DNA of 45,281 nucleotides. It comes from an uncultured bacterium. Lineage in GTDB: Bacteria > Actinomycetota > Coriobacteriia > Coriobacteriales > Coriobacteriaceae. Below the pieces are notes generated by a model. It did no database searches and was not told the DNA's origin. It saw nothing but the letters and a program-made list of their open reading frames with translations. Within the stretch, counting starts at the first letter, position 1. The number at the start of each line of letters is the position of its first letter. A program made the position numbers and the translations under genes. The stretch is from assembly GCA_958349055.1 (NCBI GenBank), contig CATWBO010000017.1, positions 1 to 45,281 on the forward strand, given 5' to 3'. This document shows, piece after piece, positions 1 to 8,405 of this stretch.

Positions 1-34
1 TTAAATAATCATTGTGTACCTAATGATTATTTAA
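1..34. repeat. AT-rich perfect inverted repeat at window edge
   Basis: Arms TTAAATAATCATT (1-13) and AATGATTATTTAA (22-34) are perfectly complementary around an 8-nt loop. It lies just downstream of the stop codon of the radical SAM gene, so it could act as a terminator hairpin. The AT-only arms stand out in a GC-rich genome and may continue beyond the window. Confidence 0.6.
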
Positions 35-66
35 TCCCCGTCCCAGAAAAATCATCGGCGAACGCA

Positions 67-1005
67 CTACTTTGCGCTGGTGAGGACACCGGTGGTGTCG
101 AAGGCTGGGGTGAAGCTCTCGTCAACTGCGCCGCCTTCTTGCCAGAACATCGTCGTAAAGCCCAAGTCGTCGGCATGGTCGAGCACCCGCTCGTATTCCT
201 CGCGCGTCACGGCGCGCGCCAGCTCGCCGCCCTGCTCGCGCATGAGCGCATTGGGCGTGTACTGGTTCATGACCGAGATCGGCACGTCACCCACCGTCTG
301 CCACACCAGGTCCAGCACGCGGCACGAGTCGTCCGCATGCCCCGGCAGTACCAGGTGGCGCACGATCATGCCGCGCTTCATAAGGCCGTCATCAGCCACC
401 AGCTCTCCCCCGCGGCGCTCAATCTCGCGTGCCATCTGGGCCAGACCCGACACGGCCACACGCGGGTAGTCCTTAATATGAGAAAGCGACTGCGCAAGCC
501 CGGCATCGGCATATTTAAAGTCGGTGAGCCACACATCGACCAGGTCGCCCAGCGCCGCCACGGCACTCGCGCGCTCGTAACCACTCGTGTTGTAGACGAT
601 CGGGATGACCAGCCCGCGCGCCCGTGCCGCGGCAATCGCAGCCGGCAGCAGGTGCGCGTAGTGCGTCGCCGTCACCAGGTTGATGTTATTGGCACCCTGC
701 TCCTGCAGCTCCAGCATAATCTCGACCAAGCGCTCGGGCGAAATCTCAAGACCGAAATTGCCCGTCGAGATCTCGTGGTTTTGGCAGTAGATACATTTGA
801 GCGAACAGCCGCTAAAGAAAATCGTACCCGAGCCGGCCTCGCCCGAAATGGGCGGCTCCTCCCACATATGGAGCGCCGCGCGGGCGACCTTAAGCGTGTT
901 GTCGGCGCCGCACACGCCACGCGCGCCTTCGTCGCGCGCCGCACCGCAACGGCGCGGACACAAATGGCAGGCGGGCGAAAAAAGTTCGGTCAACGACGTC
1001 GGCAT
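67..1005 (-). CDS. Radical SAM protein, PflA/PflX-like
   Basis: A 312-aa radical SAM enzyme of the pyruvate formate-lyase-activating-enzyme-like type (COG1313-like). The [4Fe-4S]/SAM motif is at Cys67, Cys71 and Cys74 (GCSLKCIYCQN). Four further cysteines near the N terminus (13, 16, 20, 32; CHLCPRRC and VCGA) are typical of this subgroup and probably bind another cluster or zinc. I chose the ATG at 1005 because GGAG lies 9 nt upstream; a TTG at 1020 would add five residues but lacks a site. Family members are often called putative pyruvate formate-lyase activators, yet no PFL-type glycyl radical enzyme is adjacent here, so the substrate is unknown. It is the last gene before the window edge and appears monocistronic. 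Confidence 0.85.
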   Translation of the reverse strand: MPTSLTELFSPACHLCPRRCGAARDEGARGVCGADNTLKVARAALHMWEEPPISGEAGSGTIFFSGCSLKCIYCQNHEISTGNFGLEISPERLVEIMLELQEQGANNINLVTATHYAHLLPAAIAAARARGLVIPIVYNTSGYERASAVAALGDLVDVWLTDFKYADAGLAQSLSHIKDYPRVAVSGLAQMAREIERRGGELVADDGLMKRGMIVRHLVLPGHADDSCRVLDLVWQTVGDVPISVMNQYTPNALMREQGGELARAVTREEYERVLDHADDLGFTTMFWQEGGAVDESFTPAFDTTGVLTSAK

Positions 1006-1112
1006 AAAAACATGCTCCAAAACAATGATTCAGCAGCTCAAACGTAAAGGGACCAACCGCACAGACGGCTCGAGCCCAAGGCGCCGTAATCGTCCGACAC
1101 GATTTTTGTAAT

Positions 1113-1300
1113 GTCAAGACTGGAATCGACAAAGTGCCGCTTTATGATGTAGGTATTCCGCCCCCCGCGGAGCAACTGGGTGAACCGTCGCGTTTATTTA
1201 GGGAGCCCACACAGTCGTACCTAGTACAGGTATCCTTCGTTGTTAAGGACGCTGGAACAGTCGATGAGGGCACCCACCTGTTTTAGGTGGGTTCATTTTC
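1113..1300 (+). ncRNA. Possible 6S RNA (ssrS)
   Basis: This 510-nt gene-free stretch (1006-1530) contains a segment that looks like the 3' part of a 6S RNA: GGGAGCCCACAC near 1201-1212, small hairpins (for example TACCT/AGGTA around 1219-1233 and TCCTT/AAGGA around 1232-1248), and a GGGCACCCACCT end running into a terminator stem. 6S RNA binds the housekeeping RNA polymerase in stationary phase. I recall similar 3' ends in clostridial 6S RNAs, but I could not fold a convincing long closing stem, and the 5' end given is a guess. It could be another structured RNA or only a terminator. Confidence 0.4.
1273..1300 (+). terminator. Intrinsic terminator
   Basis: Stem CCCACCT (1273-1279) pairs with AGGTGGG (1285-1291) around a GTTTT loop, followed by TTCATTTTC. 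It would end a short transcript from the preceding gene-free segment. Confidence 0.7.
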
Positions 1301-1530
1301 GTAACGTGGGGGGTGGTTTTCTTTTGTCGAAAATCACCATTACAGTCCACATGGATCCCCGCCGGCATCCCGACAAGCCATCGACAACATCCCAATATCT
1401 GGTAAGCGCGTGATTATCGCTGCGTGCAATTCCATGCACCCCCCTTGGTCGAGTATCATGATTCGGCTATGCCCTTTGCGCATGGCGTTCTTCTGACCTT
1501 TCCCTTCGACGCTTGGCGGTTTTTAGATTC

Positions 1531-2730
1531 ATGGCTTCATCCCCGAGCTACATACCGTACCTATGCGTGGCAGCGGCGGCCTTTATCACGACCTTCCTCA
1601 CGGTGCCCCTGGTCAAGCGCTTGGCAATTAAGCTCGACGCCGTCGACTATCCTTCTAAGCGCCGCATCAACACCAAGCCCATCCCGCGTTTGGGCGGAAC
1701 GGCGGTGTTTTTGGGCCTGGTCGTTGCCTGCATTGTGCAAATCCTAGGCACCTGGCACCTAGGCTGGCCGCCCGTCCTGGTGCCGCACCCGCGCCTTCAC
1801 ATTAGCTATCCCATGCTGGCGCTCTCCTTTACCGTCATCTTTGCGACCGGCGCTATCGACGACGTCTTCCAGCTCAAGCCCAAGCAAAAGCTGGCCGGAC
1901 AGGTCCTCGCTGCGCTCATCGCCTGCGTGGGTGGCCTGCGCATCGGCGTCATCGTCAACCCGTTTGCCCCCGGCGAAATCATGCTCGGATGGCTCGCCTA
2001 CCCCATCACCGTAGTCTACCTGGTGGCGTTCACCAACATCATTAACCTCATCGACGGCCTCGACGGCTTGGCCACGGGCATCTGCGGCATCGCGTCGTTC
2101 ACCATGTTTTCGATGGCCGTTCTCTCGGGCCGCATCGACGCCGCCGCGCTCTCCATTGCGCTCTTTGGCGCCTGTCTGGCCTTTTTGCGCTACAACTTCA
2201 ACCCCGCAAGCATCTTCTTGGGCGACTCGGGGTCGCTGCTTCTGGGCTTTGCGCTGGGCTCCATCTCGTTGCTCAACGTGAGCCGCACCGCCGCGCTCAC
2301 CTCGCTTATCATCCCGCTCATCGTTGCCGGCGTGCCCATCATCGACACGTTTAGCGCCATCGTGCGCCGCAAGCGCGCCCACATTAGCATCGGGCAGGCC
2401 GACAAGGGCCACATCCACCACCGCCTGATCCAAGAGGGCTACAACCAAAAGCAGGCAGTGCTCCTCATCTATGCCTGGTGCATCATGCTTTCGGCCGGCG
2501 CCGCCGCGATTAACCAGGTCGAGGTCCCCATGCGCGTGCTCATCTTTACCGTGCTCGCCATTGGCTCGGCGGCCTTTGCCAAGCATCTACATCTGTTTGA
2601 GCCCGTGCTGCGCCACCATTACAACAAGCGCACGCACGAGGACGAGCTCGTCACCCCCGACGATCCCGCCTTTAAGCAGGAGGAGCAGGCGGCAGAAGAA
2701 CGCAAGGAGGAGCGCCACCACAGGCGCTAG
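1531..2730 (+). CDS. WecA/TagO-like undecaprenyl-phosphate sugar-1-phosphate transferase
   Basis: A 399-aa polytopic membrane enzyme of glycosyltransferase family 4 (MraY/WecA superfamily). These transfer a HexNAc-1-phosphate from a UDP-sugar to undecaprenyl phosphate, the first step of wall or surface polysaccharide assembly. Visible family motifs are DDVFQLKPKQK (~110), NIINLIDGLDGLATG (~169), FLGDSGSLLLGF (~229) and HIHHRL (~294), with about ten hydrophobic segments. The cytoplasmic C-terminal tail (last ~40 residues) is strongly charged and rich in Glu/Lys/Arg. The WecA/TagO type fits better than MraY because of the HIHHR loop and the lack of mur neighbours. The start is uncertain: ATG at 1531 or TTG at 1513, neither with a clear ribosome site. 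trpS follows after 159 nt. Confidence 0.85.
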   Translation: MASSPSYIPYLCVAAAAFITTFLTVPLVKRLAIKLDAVDYPSKRRINTKPIPRLGGTAVFLGLVVACIVQILGTWHLGWPPVLVPHPRLHISYPMLALSFTVIFATGAIDDVFQLKPKQKLAGQVLAALIACVGGLRIGVIVNPFAPGEIMLGWLAYPITVVYLVAFTNIINLIDGLDGLATGICGIASFTMFSMAVLSGRIDAAALSIALFGACLAFLRYNFNPASIFLGDSGSLLLGFALGSISLLNVSRTAALTSLIIPLIVAGVPIIDTFSAIVRRKRAHISIGQADKGHIHHRLIQEGYNQKQAVLLIYAWCIMLSAGAAAINQVEVPMRVLIFTVLAIGSAAFAKHLHLFEPVLRHHYNKRTHEDELVTPDDPAFKQEEQAAEERKEERHHRR

Positions 2731-2889
2731 GGTAAGCTGCCGAGGATGCGTCCAGACGCCGCCGGCCAAGCGCATCCACGCCGCGCCCATCGCACAAGCC
2801 GCCGCTCTCCCGCCCCTCGCCTACTTACGACCCGCCCCTCCAATAAACGCGTTATCATCTTGACCCATGAACATACGTTAGGAGCAATC

Positions 2890-3939
2890 ATGCCAAACGA
2901 GAACAGCTACGAAGTCGCGCTGCAAAAGAGCAACGCCATTCGCGAGGGCCTGGCCAAAACGCCCGAAAAGTTCACCATGCTCACCGGCGACCGCCCCACC
3001 GGCCGTCTGCACCTGGGCCACTACTTCGGCACCCTCAAGGGCCGTGTTGAGCTGCAGAACATGGGCGCCAAGACCAACGTGCTCATCGCCGACTACCAGG
3101 TCATCACTGACCGCGACACGACCGAGCACATCCAGGACAACGTGTACAACATGGTCATGGACTACCTTGCCTGCGGCATCGACCCCGACAAGACCATGAT
3201 CTACGCGCACTCCGCCGTGCCCGCCGCCAACCAGCTCATGCTGCCGTTCCTGTCGCTGGTCTCAGAGGCCGAGCTGGCGCGCAACCCCACGGTAAAGGCC
3301 GAGATGGAGGCCTCGGGCCACGAGCTCACCGGCCTTTTGCTCACCTATCCGGTGCACCAGGCCTGCGACATTCTGTTCTGCAAGGGCAACGTCGTGCCCG
3401 TCGGTCGCGACCAGCTGCCGCACATCGAGCTCACCCGCACCATCGCCCGTCGCTTTAACAACCGCTACGGCAAGGTGTTCCCCGAGGTCGACGCACTGCT
3501 GTCCGAGACCCCGCTGCTGCCGGGCCTGGACGGTCGCAAGATGAGCAAGAGCTACGGTAACGCCATCAACATCTCGATGACCGCGGAGGAGACGGCCAAG
3601 CGCATCAAGAAGAGCCAGACCGATTCTGAGCGCATGATCACGTTCGATCCCGAGAACCGCCCCGGCGTGTCCGGTCTGCTTTCGACGGCCGCCATCTGCA
3701 CCGGCCGTTCCGAAGTCGAGATTGCCGAGGAGATTGGCATGGGCGGCTCCGGCCAACTCAAGAAGTACGTGACCGAGGCCGTCAACGAGTACTTCGCGCC
3801 GATCCGCGAGCGTCGTCAGCGCTATGAGAACGATCTGGACTATGTGAAGGACGTGCTGCACGAGGGCAACCGTCGCGCCAACGAGATTGCCGAGCAGACC
3901 CTGGCCGAGGTTCAGGACGCCATGGGCATGGTGTACTAG
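2890..3939 (+). CDS. Tryptophanyl-tRNA synthetase
   Basis: A 349-aa class I aminoacyl-tRNA synthetase charging tRNA-Trp. The HIGH-type signature is GRLHLGHYFG after PT (residues ~36-47) and the KMSKS signature is KMSKSYGN at ~217-224. Length fits bacterial TrpRS. The ATG at 2890 has TAGGAG just upstream; the frame stays open further upstream but without similarity, so the longer start was rejected. Cytoplasmic and essential. No T-box-like leader is visible in the 159 nt upstream. Confidence 0.96.
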   Translation: MPNENSYEVALQKSNAIREGLAKTPEKFTMLTGDRPTGRLHLGHYFGTLKGRVELQNMGAKTNVLIADYQVITDRDTTEHIQDNVYNMVMDYLACGIDPDKTMIYAHSAVPAANQLMLPFLSLVSEAELARNPTVKAEMEASGHELTGLLLTYPVHQACDILFCKGNVVPVGRDQLPHIELTRTIARRFNNRYGKVFPEVDALLSETPLLPGLDGRKMSKSYGNAINISMTAEETAKRIKKSQTDSERMITFDPENRPGVSGLLSTAAICTGRSEVEIAEEIGMGGSGQLKKYVTEAVNEYFAPIRERRQRYENDLDYVKDVLHEGNRRANEIAEQTLAEVQDAMGMVY

Positions 3940-3992
3940 GCAAAGCGCCTTCGCACAACATAGACGGTGAGATTAGATTTCTCCCCGAAACA

Positions 3993-4034
3993 GGAACAGG
4001 CCCGCTGGTAGCTAGTTGCCAGCGGGCCTGTTCC
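3993..4034. repeat. Perfect 16-bp stem hairpin after trpS
   Basis: GGAACAGGCCCGCTGG (3993-4008) pairs perfectly with CCAGCGGGCCTGTTCC (4019-4034) around a 10-nt loop. It lacks a U tract on either side, so it is either a rho-independent-like stop for trpS or a REP-type palindrome. Confidence 0.75.
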
Positions 4035-4210
4035 CGAAGTACACCGTTGAATCGCACAGAGGGGAGGAATGCGAATCAAACTCAACAGGGCAGACTTTTT
4101 CATCGCCTATTGCCTGCTCCGTTGCTGAAACCAATATAGTTCACCGTGGTTTACTTTTTAGTGGCAATAAGCGCCGCCACACCTTCTCCATAAGTTAACT
4201 CAGGTAAACT

Positions 4211-4251
4211 AAAACCACCACAAAGGGGACTGGCATCTTTGTGGTGGTTTT
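4211..4251 (+). repeat. Palindromic repeat family A, copy 1
   Basis: Arms AAAACCACCACAAAG and CTTTGTGGTGGTTTT enclose GGGACTGGCAT. The same palindrome occurs at 4617-4655, 6194-6233 and 36034-36073. It sits 3' of the methyltransferase-like gene, and its T-rich end makes it usable as a terminator in both directions. Nothing else was recognised in 3940-4266. Confidence 0.9.
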
Positions 4252-4266
4252 GACACGAACGAGCCG

Positions 4267-4587
4267 CTAGAGCCCTGCTGGCCAGCGACAGACGGCCAAG
4301 TCGACGTGCATGTCGTCCTTAAACGTCACGCCCTCCCCTAGCAAAAGCTCACGTTGAGCATCGGGGCCGCCAAACGCAAAGCCCTCGCAAATACGACCAT
4401 CGGCAAACACCACACGATGGCAGGGAATCTGGCCGGGGTGCGGATTGCTGTGCAGCGCATATCCCACGTAGCGCGCGCTGCGCGGACGACCGGCGAGCAG
4501 CGCCACCTGACCGTACGTGGCGACCATCCCCTCGGGGATCTGCTCGACTACCTCGTACACCCGCTCAAAAAAGCCCTCAGACGCCAT
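4267..4587 (-). CDS. MGMT-like DNA methyltransferase domain protein (C-terminal domain only)
   Basis: A 106-aa protein matching only the DNA-binding/catalytic domain of O6-alkylguanine-DNA alkyltransferases. It has the helix-turn-helix segment with SARYVGYALHSNP (Arg39 as finger) and the active-site motif IPCHRVV with Cys56. Alkyltransferase-like proteins (ATL/YbaZ) of this size usually replace the cysteine with Trp or Ala, whereas here it is kept, so direct alkyl transfer is possible. The ATG at 4587 is preceded by AGGGAG; an upstream ATG at 4626 would translate half of a palindromic repeat and was rejected. It is flanked on both sides by family A palindromes in opposite orientation, so it is probably transcribed alone. 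Confidence 0.85.
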   Translation of the reverse strand: MASEGFFERVYEVVEQIPEGMVATYGQVALLAGRPRSARYVGYALHSNPHPGQIPCHRVVFADGRICEGFAFGGPDAQRELLLGEGVTFKDDMHVDLAVCRWPAGL

Positions 4588-4616
4588 TGCTCGCTCCCTT
4601 CCACCCGGAATAGCAT

Positions 4617-4655
4617 AAACCACCACAAAGGTGCCTGTCCCCTTGTGGTGGTTTT
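4617..4655 (-). repeat. Palindromic repeat family A, copy 2
   Basis: AAACCACCACAA pairs with TTGTGGTGGTTT around a core reading GGGGACAGGCACC on the minus strand. Orientation is opposite to copy 1, so the two copies bracket the MGMT-like gene. Confidence 0.9.
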
Positions 4656-4665
4656 GGCAGGTGGG

Positions 4666-5520
4666 CTAGTTAACGGGCTGGAAGAAGGCTACGGCTACGG
4701 CGCCGGGGCCTACATGGGTGCCGATGGTGGCGCCGATGGTGTGAACGGGCAGTTCGCCCTCGGTGTGGCCAGCCCACAGTGCCGCGCTGTCCTCGACATA
4801 CTTCTTGAGCACCGCATCCGAAAGGCCCGTATAGCCGAGCGCCAGCGGCATGGAAAAGTCGATGCCGCCTGCCTTTTCGACCTTCTGGTTGAGCAGGTTA
4901 CGTCCGTTCTTGGAACCGCGCGCCTTGCCCAGCTGCACGATCAGACCGTCCTCGGCAGCCACAACGGGCTTTACGTTGAGCAGCGTGCCCACGGCGCCGG
5001 CAGCAGCAGACAGGCGACCGCCGCGCACCAGGTACTCCAGCGTCTCGAGCAGACCAATAACCACCACGCGGTCACGGACGGCCTCGACAGCCGCCGCGAT
5101 CTGGGCCGCGCCCTGGCCCTCGTCCACTAGGCGCAGGGCATACTCGACCAGCACGCGCTCACCCAGGGTAACGTTATTGCTATCAACCACATACACGTCG
5201 CCGCCCGGCGCCTCGGCAAGTGCGGTACGGGCGCTCTGATTGGTCCCCGAAAGTTTGGCACCCACGGTAATAATCACCGCCTCGTCGCCGGCCTCACGTG
5301 CTTCGGCAATCGCCTGCGAAAAGGCGTACGGGTTGACCTGACCGGTCTTGGGCAGCTCGTCGCGCTCCACGAGCATCTCGTAAAAGCGCTGGTGATCGAT
5401 GTCGACGCCATCCATATACACATCGGTGCCAAAGGTAACGGACAGCGGCAAGACGGACAGCGCCGGGTGCTCCGCCGGCGACATATCGCTGGCGGAATCG
5501 GTAATAATGCGGACGGACAT
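4666..5520 (-). CDS. DegV family fatty-acid-binding protein
   Basis: A 284-aa DegV protein. The family binds a fatty acid in a cleft between two domains; in firmicutes, FakB members present the fatty acid to the kinase FakA for incorporation into phospholipid. The start MSVRIITDSASDMSP and the following PLSVTFGTDVYMDG are diagnostic, as is KLSGTNQSAR. The ATG at 5520 has AAAGGA upstream; a start at 5568 has no support. No FakA kinase lies nearby. Downstream it ends in palindrome family A; upstream lies the marR gene in the same direction, 119 nt away. Confidence 0.9.
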   Translation of the reverse strand: MSVRIITDSASDMSPAEHPALSVLPLSVTFGTDVYMDGVDIDHQRFYEMLVERDELPKTGQVNPYAFSQAIAEAREAGDEAVIITVGAKLSGTNQSARTALAEAPGGDVYVVDSNNVTLGERVLVEYALRLVDEGQGAAQIAAAVEAVRDRVVVIGLLETLEYLVRGGRLSAAAGAVGTLLNVKPVVAAEDGLIVQLGKARGSKNGRNLLNQKVEKAGGIDFSMPLALGYTGLSDAVLKKYVEDSAALWAGHTEGELPVHTIGATIGTHVGPGAVAVAFFQPVN

Positions 5521-5639
5521 AGCGAATCCTTTCTTGCGCAGGCCTCGCGCAGGGAATTTTGACAGCAATGTCCCGGCACGGCGTACGCGCTCAAACGGGA
5601 CGATGCAGTTCTTGGCTGAAAGCTAGCGCCAGCGCGGCT

Positions 5640-6089
5640 CTAGATCTCGCGCAGGGTGTTGAGAATCGTGCGCAGCGACGCATACATCTGCTCGCGTTGC
5701 TCCACACCCATAGCCTTACCGGTGGTATCGAGCACCTCGCGAATGATGCGGTCCGCCTCGCTCATGCTCTCGCCGCCTAGAGCGGTCAGGCGCACCGGAG
5801 CACGATACTTAACGGCGGCATCGCCCGAATCATCGACCTCGACGTAACCGCCCTCCTCCAGATGCGCGAGCGTGCGCGAGACGGCGGCACGGGTCACGCC
5901 TGCCATGCGAGCCAGGTCAGCACCAGTCAGGCCGTCCTTGCTGCGCTCAAGATAGTACAGGCACATAACGTCGGAGCCCTTGAGGCCCAGCCTTGCGCCC
6001 TCGGATGTCTTAATGCGCTGGATCTCCTTGTAGAGCCCGCTGATCAGTCCGACAAAGTCCTCAAAACGTGTCTCGTCGTTCTGCTGCAT
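5640..6089 (-). CDS. MarR family transcriptional regulator
   Basis: A 149-aa winged-helix regulator. The core LTGADLARMAGVTRAAVSRT (~52-71) is the recognition helix region, followed by the wing (GGYVEVDDSGDAAVKYRAPV) and a C-terminal dimerisation helix. MarR proteins usually repress an adjacent gene and respond to small phenolic or lipid-like ligands; here the nearest candidates are its own promoter and the degV gene. The ATG at 6089 (MQQNDETRFEDF) has AAGG about 13 nt upstream; an in-frame start at 6155 lies further out without a site. No clear operator was identified. Confidence 0.88.
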   Translation of the reverse strand: MQQNDETRFEDFVGLISGLYKEIQRIKTSEGARLGLKGSDVMCLYYLERSKDGLTGADLARMAGVTRAAVSRTLAHLEEGGYVEVDDSGDAAVKYRAPVRLTALGGESMSEADRIIREVLDTTGKAMGVEQREQMYASLRTILNTLREI

Positions 6090-6193
6090 GGGAGACGACC
6101 GCCTTTCGCTTGCACAATGCTTACGGGTAAACATCTTAGTCGCATAAGCCGACACCTCTACCCAAATATCCCATTTGTTAACCCATCAACATA

Positions 6194-6233
6194 AAAACCA
6201 CCACAAAGGGGACAGTCACCTTTGTGGTGGTTT
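6194..6233 (+). repeat. Palindromic repeat family A, copy 3
   Basis: AAAACCACCACAAAGG pairs with CCTTTGTGGTGGTTT; the loop carries GGGGACAGTCACC. It lies 17 nt beyond the pckA stop and likely serves as its terminator. Confidence 0.9.
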
Positions 6234-6250
6234 AGGCGGTTGAGACGATG

Positions 6251-7921
6251 CTAGCGACGGAGCCCCAGCAGGCCGCGGCCGCGATGACGGGCGTCGGCGT
6301 GCACCTGAGCGTGCGGACCGGCGGCCTTGACGGACTCGGGCAGGTGCGAGTACTTCTTCTCGAAGTTCTCCTCGAACATGACGGCCAGGTTGTGCGCGGC
6401 CTCGTCGTAGCGAGCGGTGCTCTGCCAGTACTGGCGCGGCACCAGGATGCCGTCGGGCACACCGTGGCACGTCGTGGGAATGTCGACGTTAAAGATATCG
6501 TCGTGGACGAACTCGCTGTCCTCGATGGTGCCGTCGAGGGCGCGCGCGACCAGGGCGCGCGTGTAGGCCAGCTCAATGCGATGGCCAACGCCGTAGCCGC
6601 CGCCGATCCAGCCGGTGTTGACCAGATAGACGCGGGTGCGACCGTCGGCGATGCGCTCGCCGAGCATCTTAGCGTAGACCATGGGGTCGAGCGGCATAAA
6701 CGGCTCGCCAAACAGCGAAGAGAACGTGGGCGTGGGCTCGGTGACGCCGACCTCGGTGCCGGGAATCTTGGCCGTAAAGCCCGTCACAAAGTGATACATG
6801 GCGGCGTCGGCCGTCAGGCGCGAGATGGGCGGCAGCACGCCAAAAGCGTCGCAGGTCAGGAAGAGCACGACGCTTGGGGTGGTGCCCATGCCCTTGGTCC
6901 ACGCGTTGGGAATGTGCTCCACAGGGTATGCCACGCGCGTGTTGTGCGTGATCGAGATGTCGTCGTAGTTGGGCTTGCGGTTCTCGTCGAGCACCACGTT
7001 TTCGCATATGGCACCAAAGCGGACGGCGTTGAAGATCTCGGGCTCGTGGAACGCGTCCAGGCCCTCGCATTTGGCGTAGCAGCCACCCTCGATGTTGAAG
7101 ATGCCCATGTCGGACCAACCGTGCTCGTCGTCGCCGATCAGTAGGCGCGTGGGGTTGGCCGAAAGCGTGGTCTTGCCGGTGCCGGACAGGCCAAAGAACA
7201 CGGCGGTCTCGTGCGTGACAGGATCCATGCTGGCCGAGCAGTGCATGGGCAGCACGTCGTCCTCGACGGGCAGCAGGTAGTTCATGACGCTGAAGATGGA
7301 CTTTTTAATCTCGCCGGAGTAGCCGGTGCCGGCGACCAAAATCACGCGCTCCTGGAAGTTGATGACCACGGCGGCGCTGGAGTTGAGGCCCTTAATGGCG
7401 GGATCGCACTGGTAGCCGGGAGCGGCGAGCACGCAGAAGTCCGGCTCGCCGGTGCGTGCGATTTCACGGGCAAGCGGGCGGGCGAGCATCTGCTTAATAA
7501 AGAGCGCCTGGCTGGCACGCTCGCAGGCGACAAGCAGGCGACGCGTATGGTTGCGATCGGCACCGGCCATACCGCGAGTGACGAACACATCGCGCTCGTT
7601 GAGATAGTCGACGATACCGGCCTTGATGGCCTCGTAGCTCTCGGCAGAAAGCGGGCGGTTGACGGCACCCCAGGCAATCTTGTCGTGCACGTCGGGCGTG
7701 TCGACGATAAAGCGGTCGTTGGGCGAACGGCCGGTGCGCTCCCCCGTCTCGATCACGAGTGCGCCATTGGAAGCCATACGGCCCTCTTTGCGGCGGATGG
7801 CGTGCTCGACGAGCTCCGCGGCGGGCAGATCGACCAGCAGGCGGGGCTGGTTCTCGGCGGGATCTTCGACCAGCGTAAGACCAAAGTTGGACAAAACTTC
7901 TGCAGGGGTAACACCAGGCAT
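6251..7921 (-). CDS. pckA: Phosphoenolpyruvate carboxykinase (ATP)
   Basis: A 556-aa ATP-dependent PEP carboxykinase, which interconverts oxaloacetate + ATP and PEP + CO2 + ADP. In anaerobes it often runs in the carboxylating, ATP-forming direction toward fumarate and succinate. Visible are the kinase-1a P-loop GLSGTGKTTLSA (~242-253), DDEHGW (kinase-2 region), the TGERTGRSPNDRF segment near the N terminus, and the TRALVARALDGT C-terminal core. The last ~20 residues are Arg/His-rich and not typical of the family. The ATG at 7921 has a strong AAAGGAGG site; the frame upstream is open but lacks similarity. Cytoplasmic and monocistronic. Confidence 0.96.
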   Translation of the reverse strand: MPGVTPAEVLSNFGLTLVEDPAENQPRLLVDLPAAELVEHAIRRKEGRMASNGALVIETGERTGRSPNDRFIVDTPDVHDKIAWGAVNRPLSAESYEAIKAGIVDYLNERDVFVTRGMAGADRNHTRRLLVACERASQALFIKQMLARPLAREIARTGEPDFCVLAAPGYQCDPAIKGLNSSAAVVINFQERVILVAGTGYSGEIKKSIFSVMNYLLPVEDDVLPMHCSASMDPVTHETAVFFGLSGTGKTTLSANPTRLLIGDDEHGWSDMGIFNIEGGCYAKCEGLDAFHEPEIFNAVRFGAICENVVLDENRKPNYDDISITHNTRVAYPVEHIPNAWTKGMGTTPSVVLFLTCDAFGVLPPISRLTADAAMYHFVTGFTAKIPGTEVGVTEPTPTFSSLFGEPFMPLDPMVYAKMLGERIADGRTRVYLVNTGWIGGGYGVGHRIELAYTRALVARALDGTIEDSEFVHDDIFNVDIPTTCHGVPDGILVPRQYWQSTARYDEAAHNLAVMFEENFEKKYSHLPESVKAAGPHAQVHADARHRGRGLLGLRR

Positions 7922-8179
7922 GGGGCCTCCTTTAAAAGCGCGACACGTGGACGCGGCGCGCACTTTACTCACGTAAAGCCCGTTGTACCCGATATGCAAA
8001 ATCGTTTTTGCGGCAAGGGCGGCAAGCCCGCCCAACGGTCAAAAATCGCAGGCAAGCGGCCTAGTCATTGGACGTTTTTAAACGACTAGTCGTTGGGGAC
8101 ACTCTTGAACAGGCAACAACCAAGGAGCGTCCCCGGATGCCGGCACAGGACCGTTTTCGTAGATTCTCTGAAGGGCTGC

Positions 8180-8212
8180 GGCCAAAAAATGGCAAATATG
8201 AGTACTGTTACC
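8180..8212 (+). repeat. Middle inverted repeat of the MITE-like element, left arm
   Basis: A 33-bp sequence containing CAAATATGAGTACTG, matched in inverse orientation at 8373-8405 with about six mismatches. Confidence 0.8.
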
Positions 8213-8238
8213 GTTGCGGATACATTTATTTTGTTTAT

Positions 8239-8283
8239 AAAAGAAGCCCTTGATGGAATTTATTCACATCAAGGGCTTCTTTT
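8239..8283. terminator. Bidirectional terminator hairpin inside the MITE-like element
   Basis: AAAAGAAGCCCTTGATG (8239-8255) pairs perfectly with CATCAAGGGCTTCTTTT (8267-8283). The 17-bp stem with A-rich and T-rich ends would terminate transcription on both strands. Confidence 0.8.
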
Positions 8284-8372
8284 ATTGAACATTTGAGGAG
8301 ATACAACAGCATATCCACTCGATAGATACGTCAGATAGTCTTAAAAATGGCCAAAATTGCTGCTACTGAAAA

Positions 8373-8405
8373 GGTATCAGTACTCATATTTGACGATTTT
8401 TGGTC
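8373..8405 (-). repeat. Middle inverted repeat of the MITE-like element, right arm
   Basis: Inverse partner of 8180-8212, containing CAGTACTCATATTTG. Confidence 0.8.

Noticed and set aside
139..1047. Long plus-strand frame opposite the radical SAM gene
   Set aside because: Shadow of a GC-rich gene; composition is Arg/His-rich without motifs and lacks a ribosome site. The same applies to long antisense frames over pckA, trpS, serC, serA, lctP-like, the antiporter and the P1B ATPase.
2731..2889. T-box leader before trpS
   Set aside because: No T-box sequence, specifier stem or terminator/antiterminator pair was visible in the 159 nt.
8068..8296. Short frames within the MITE-like element
   Set aside because: They run through the inverted repeats and have no ribosome site or similarity.
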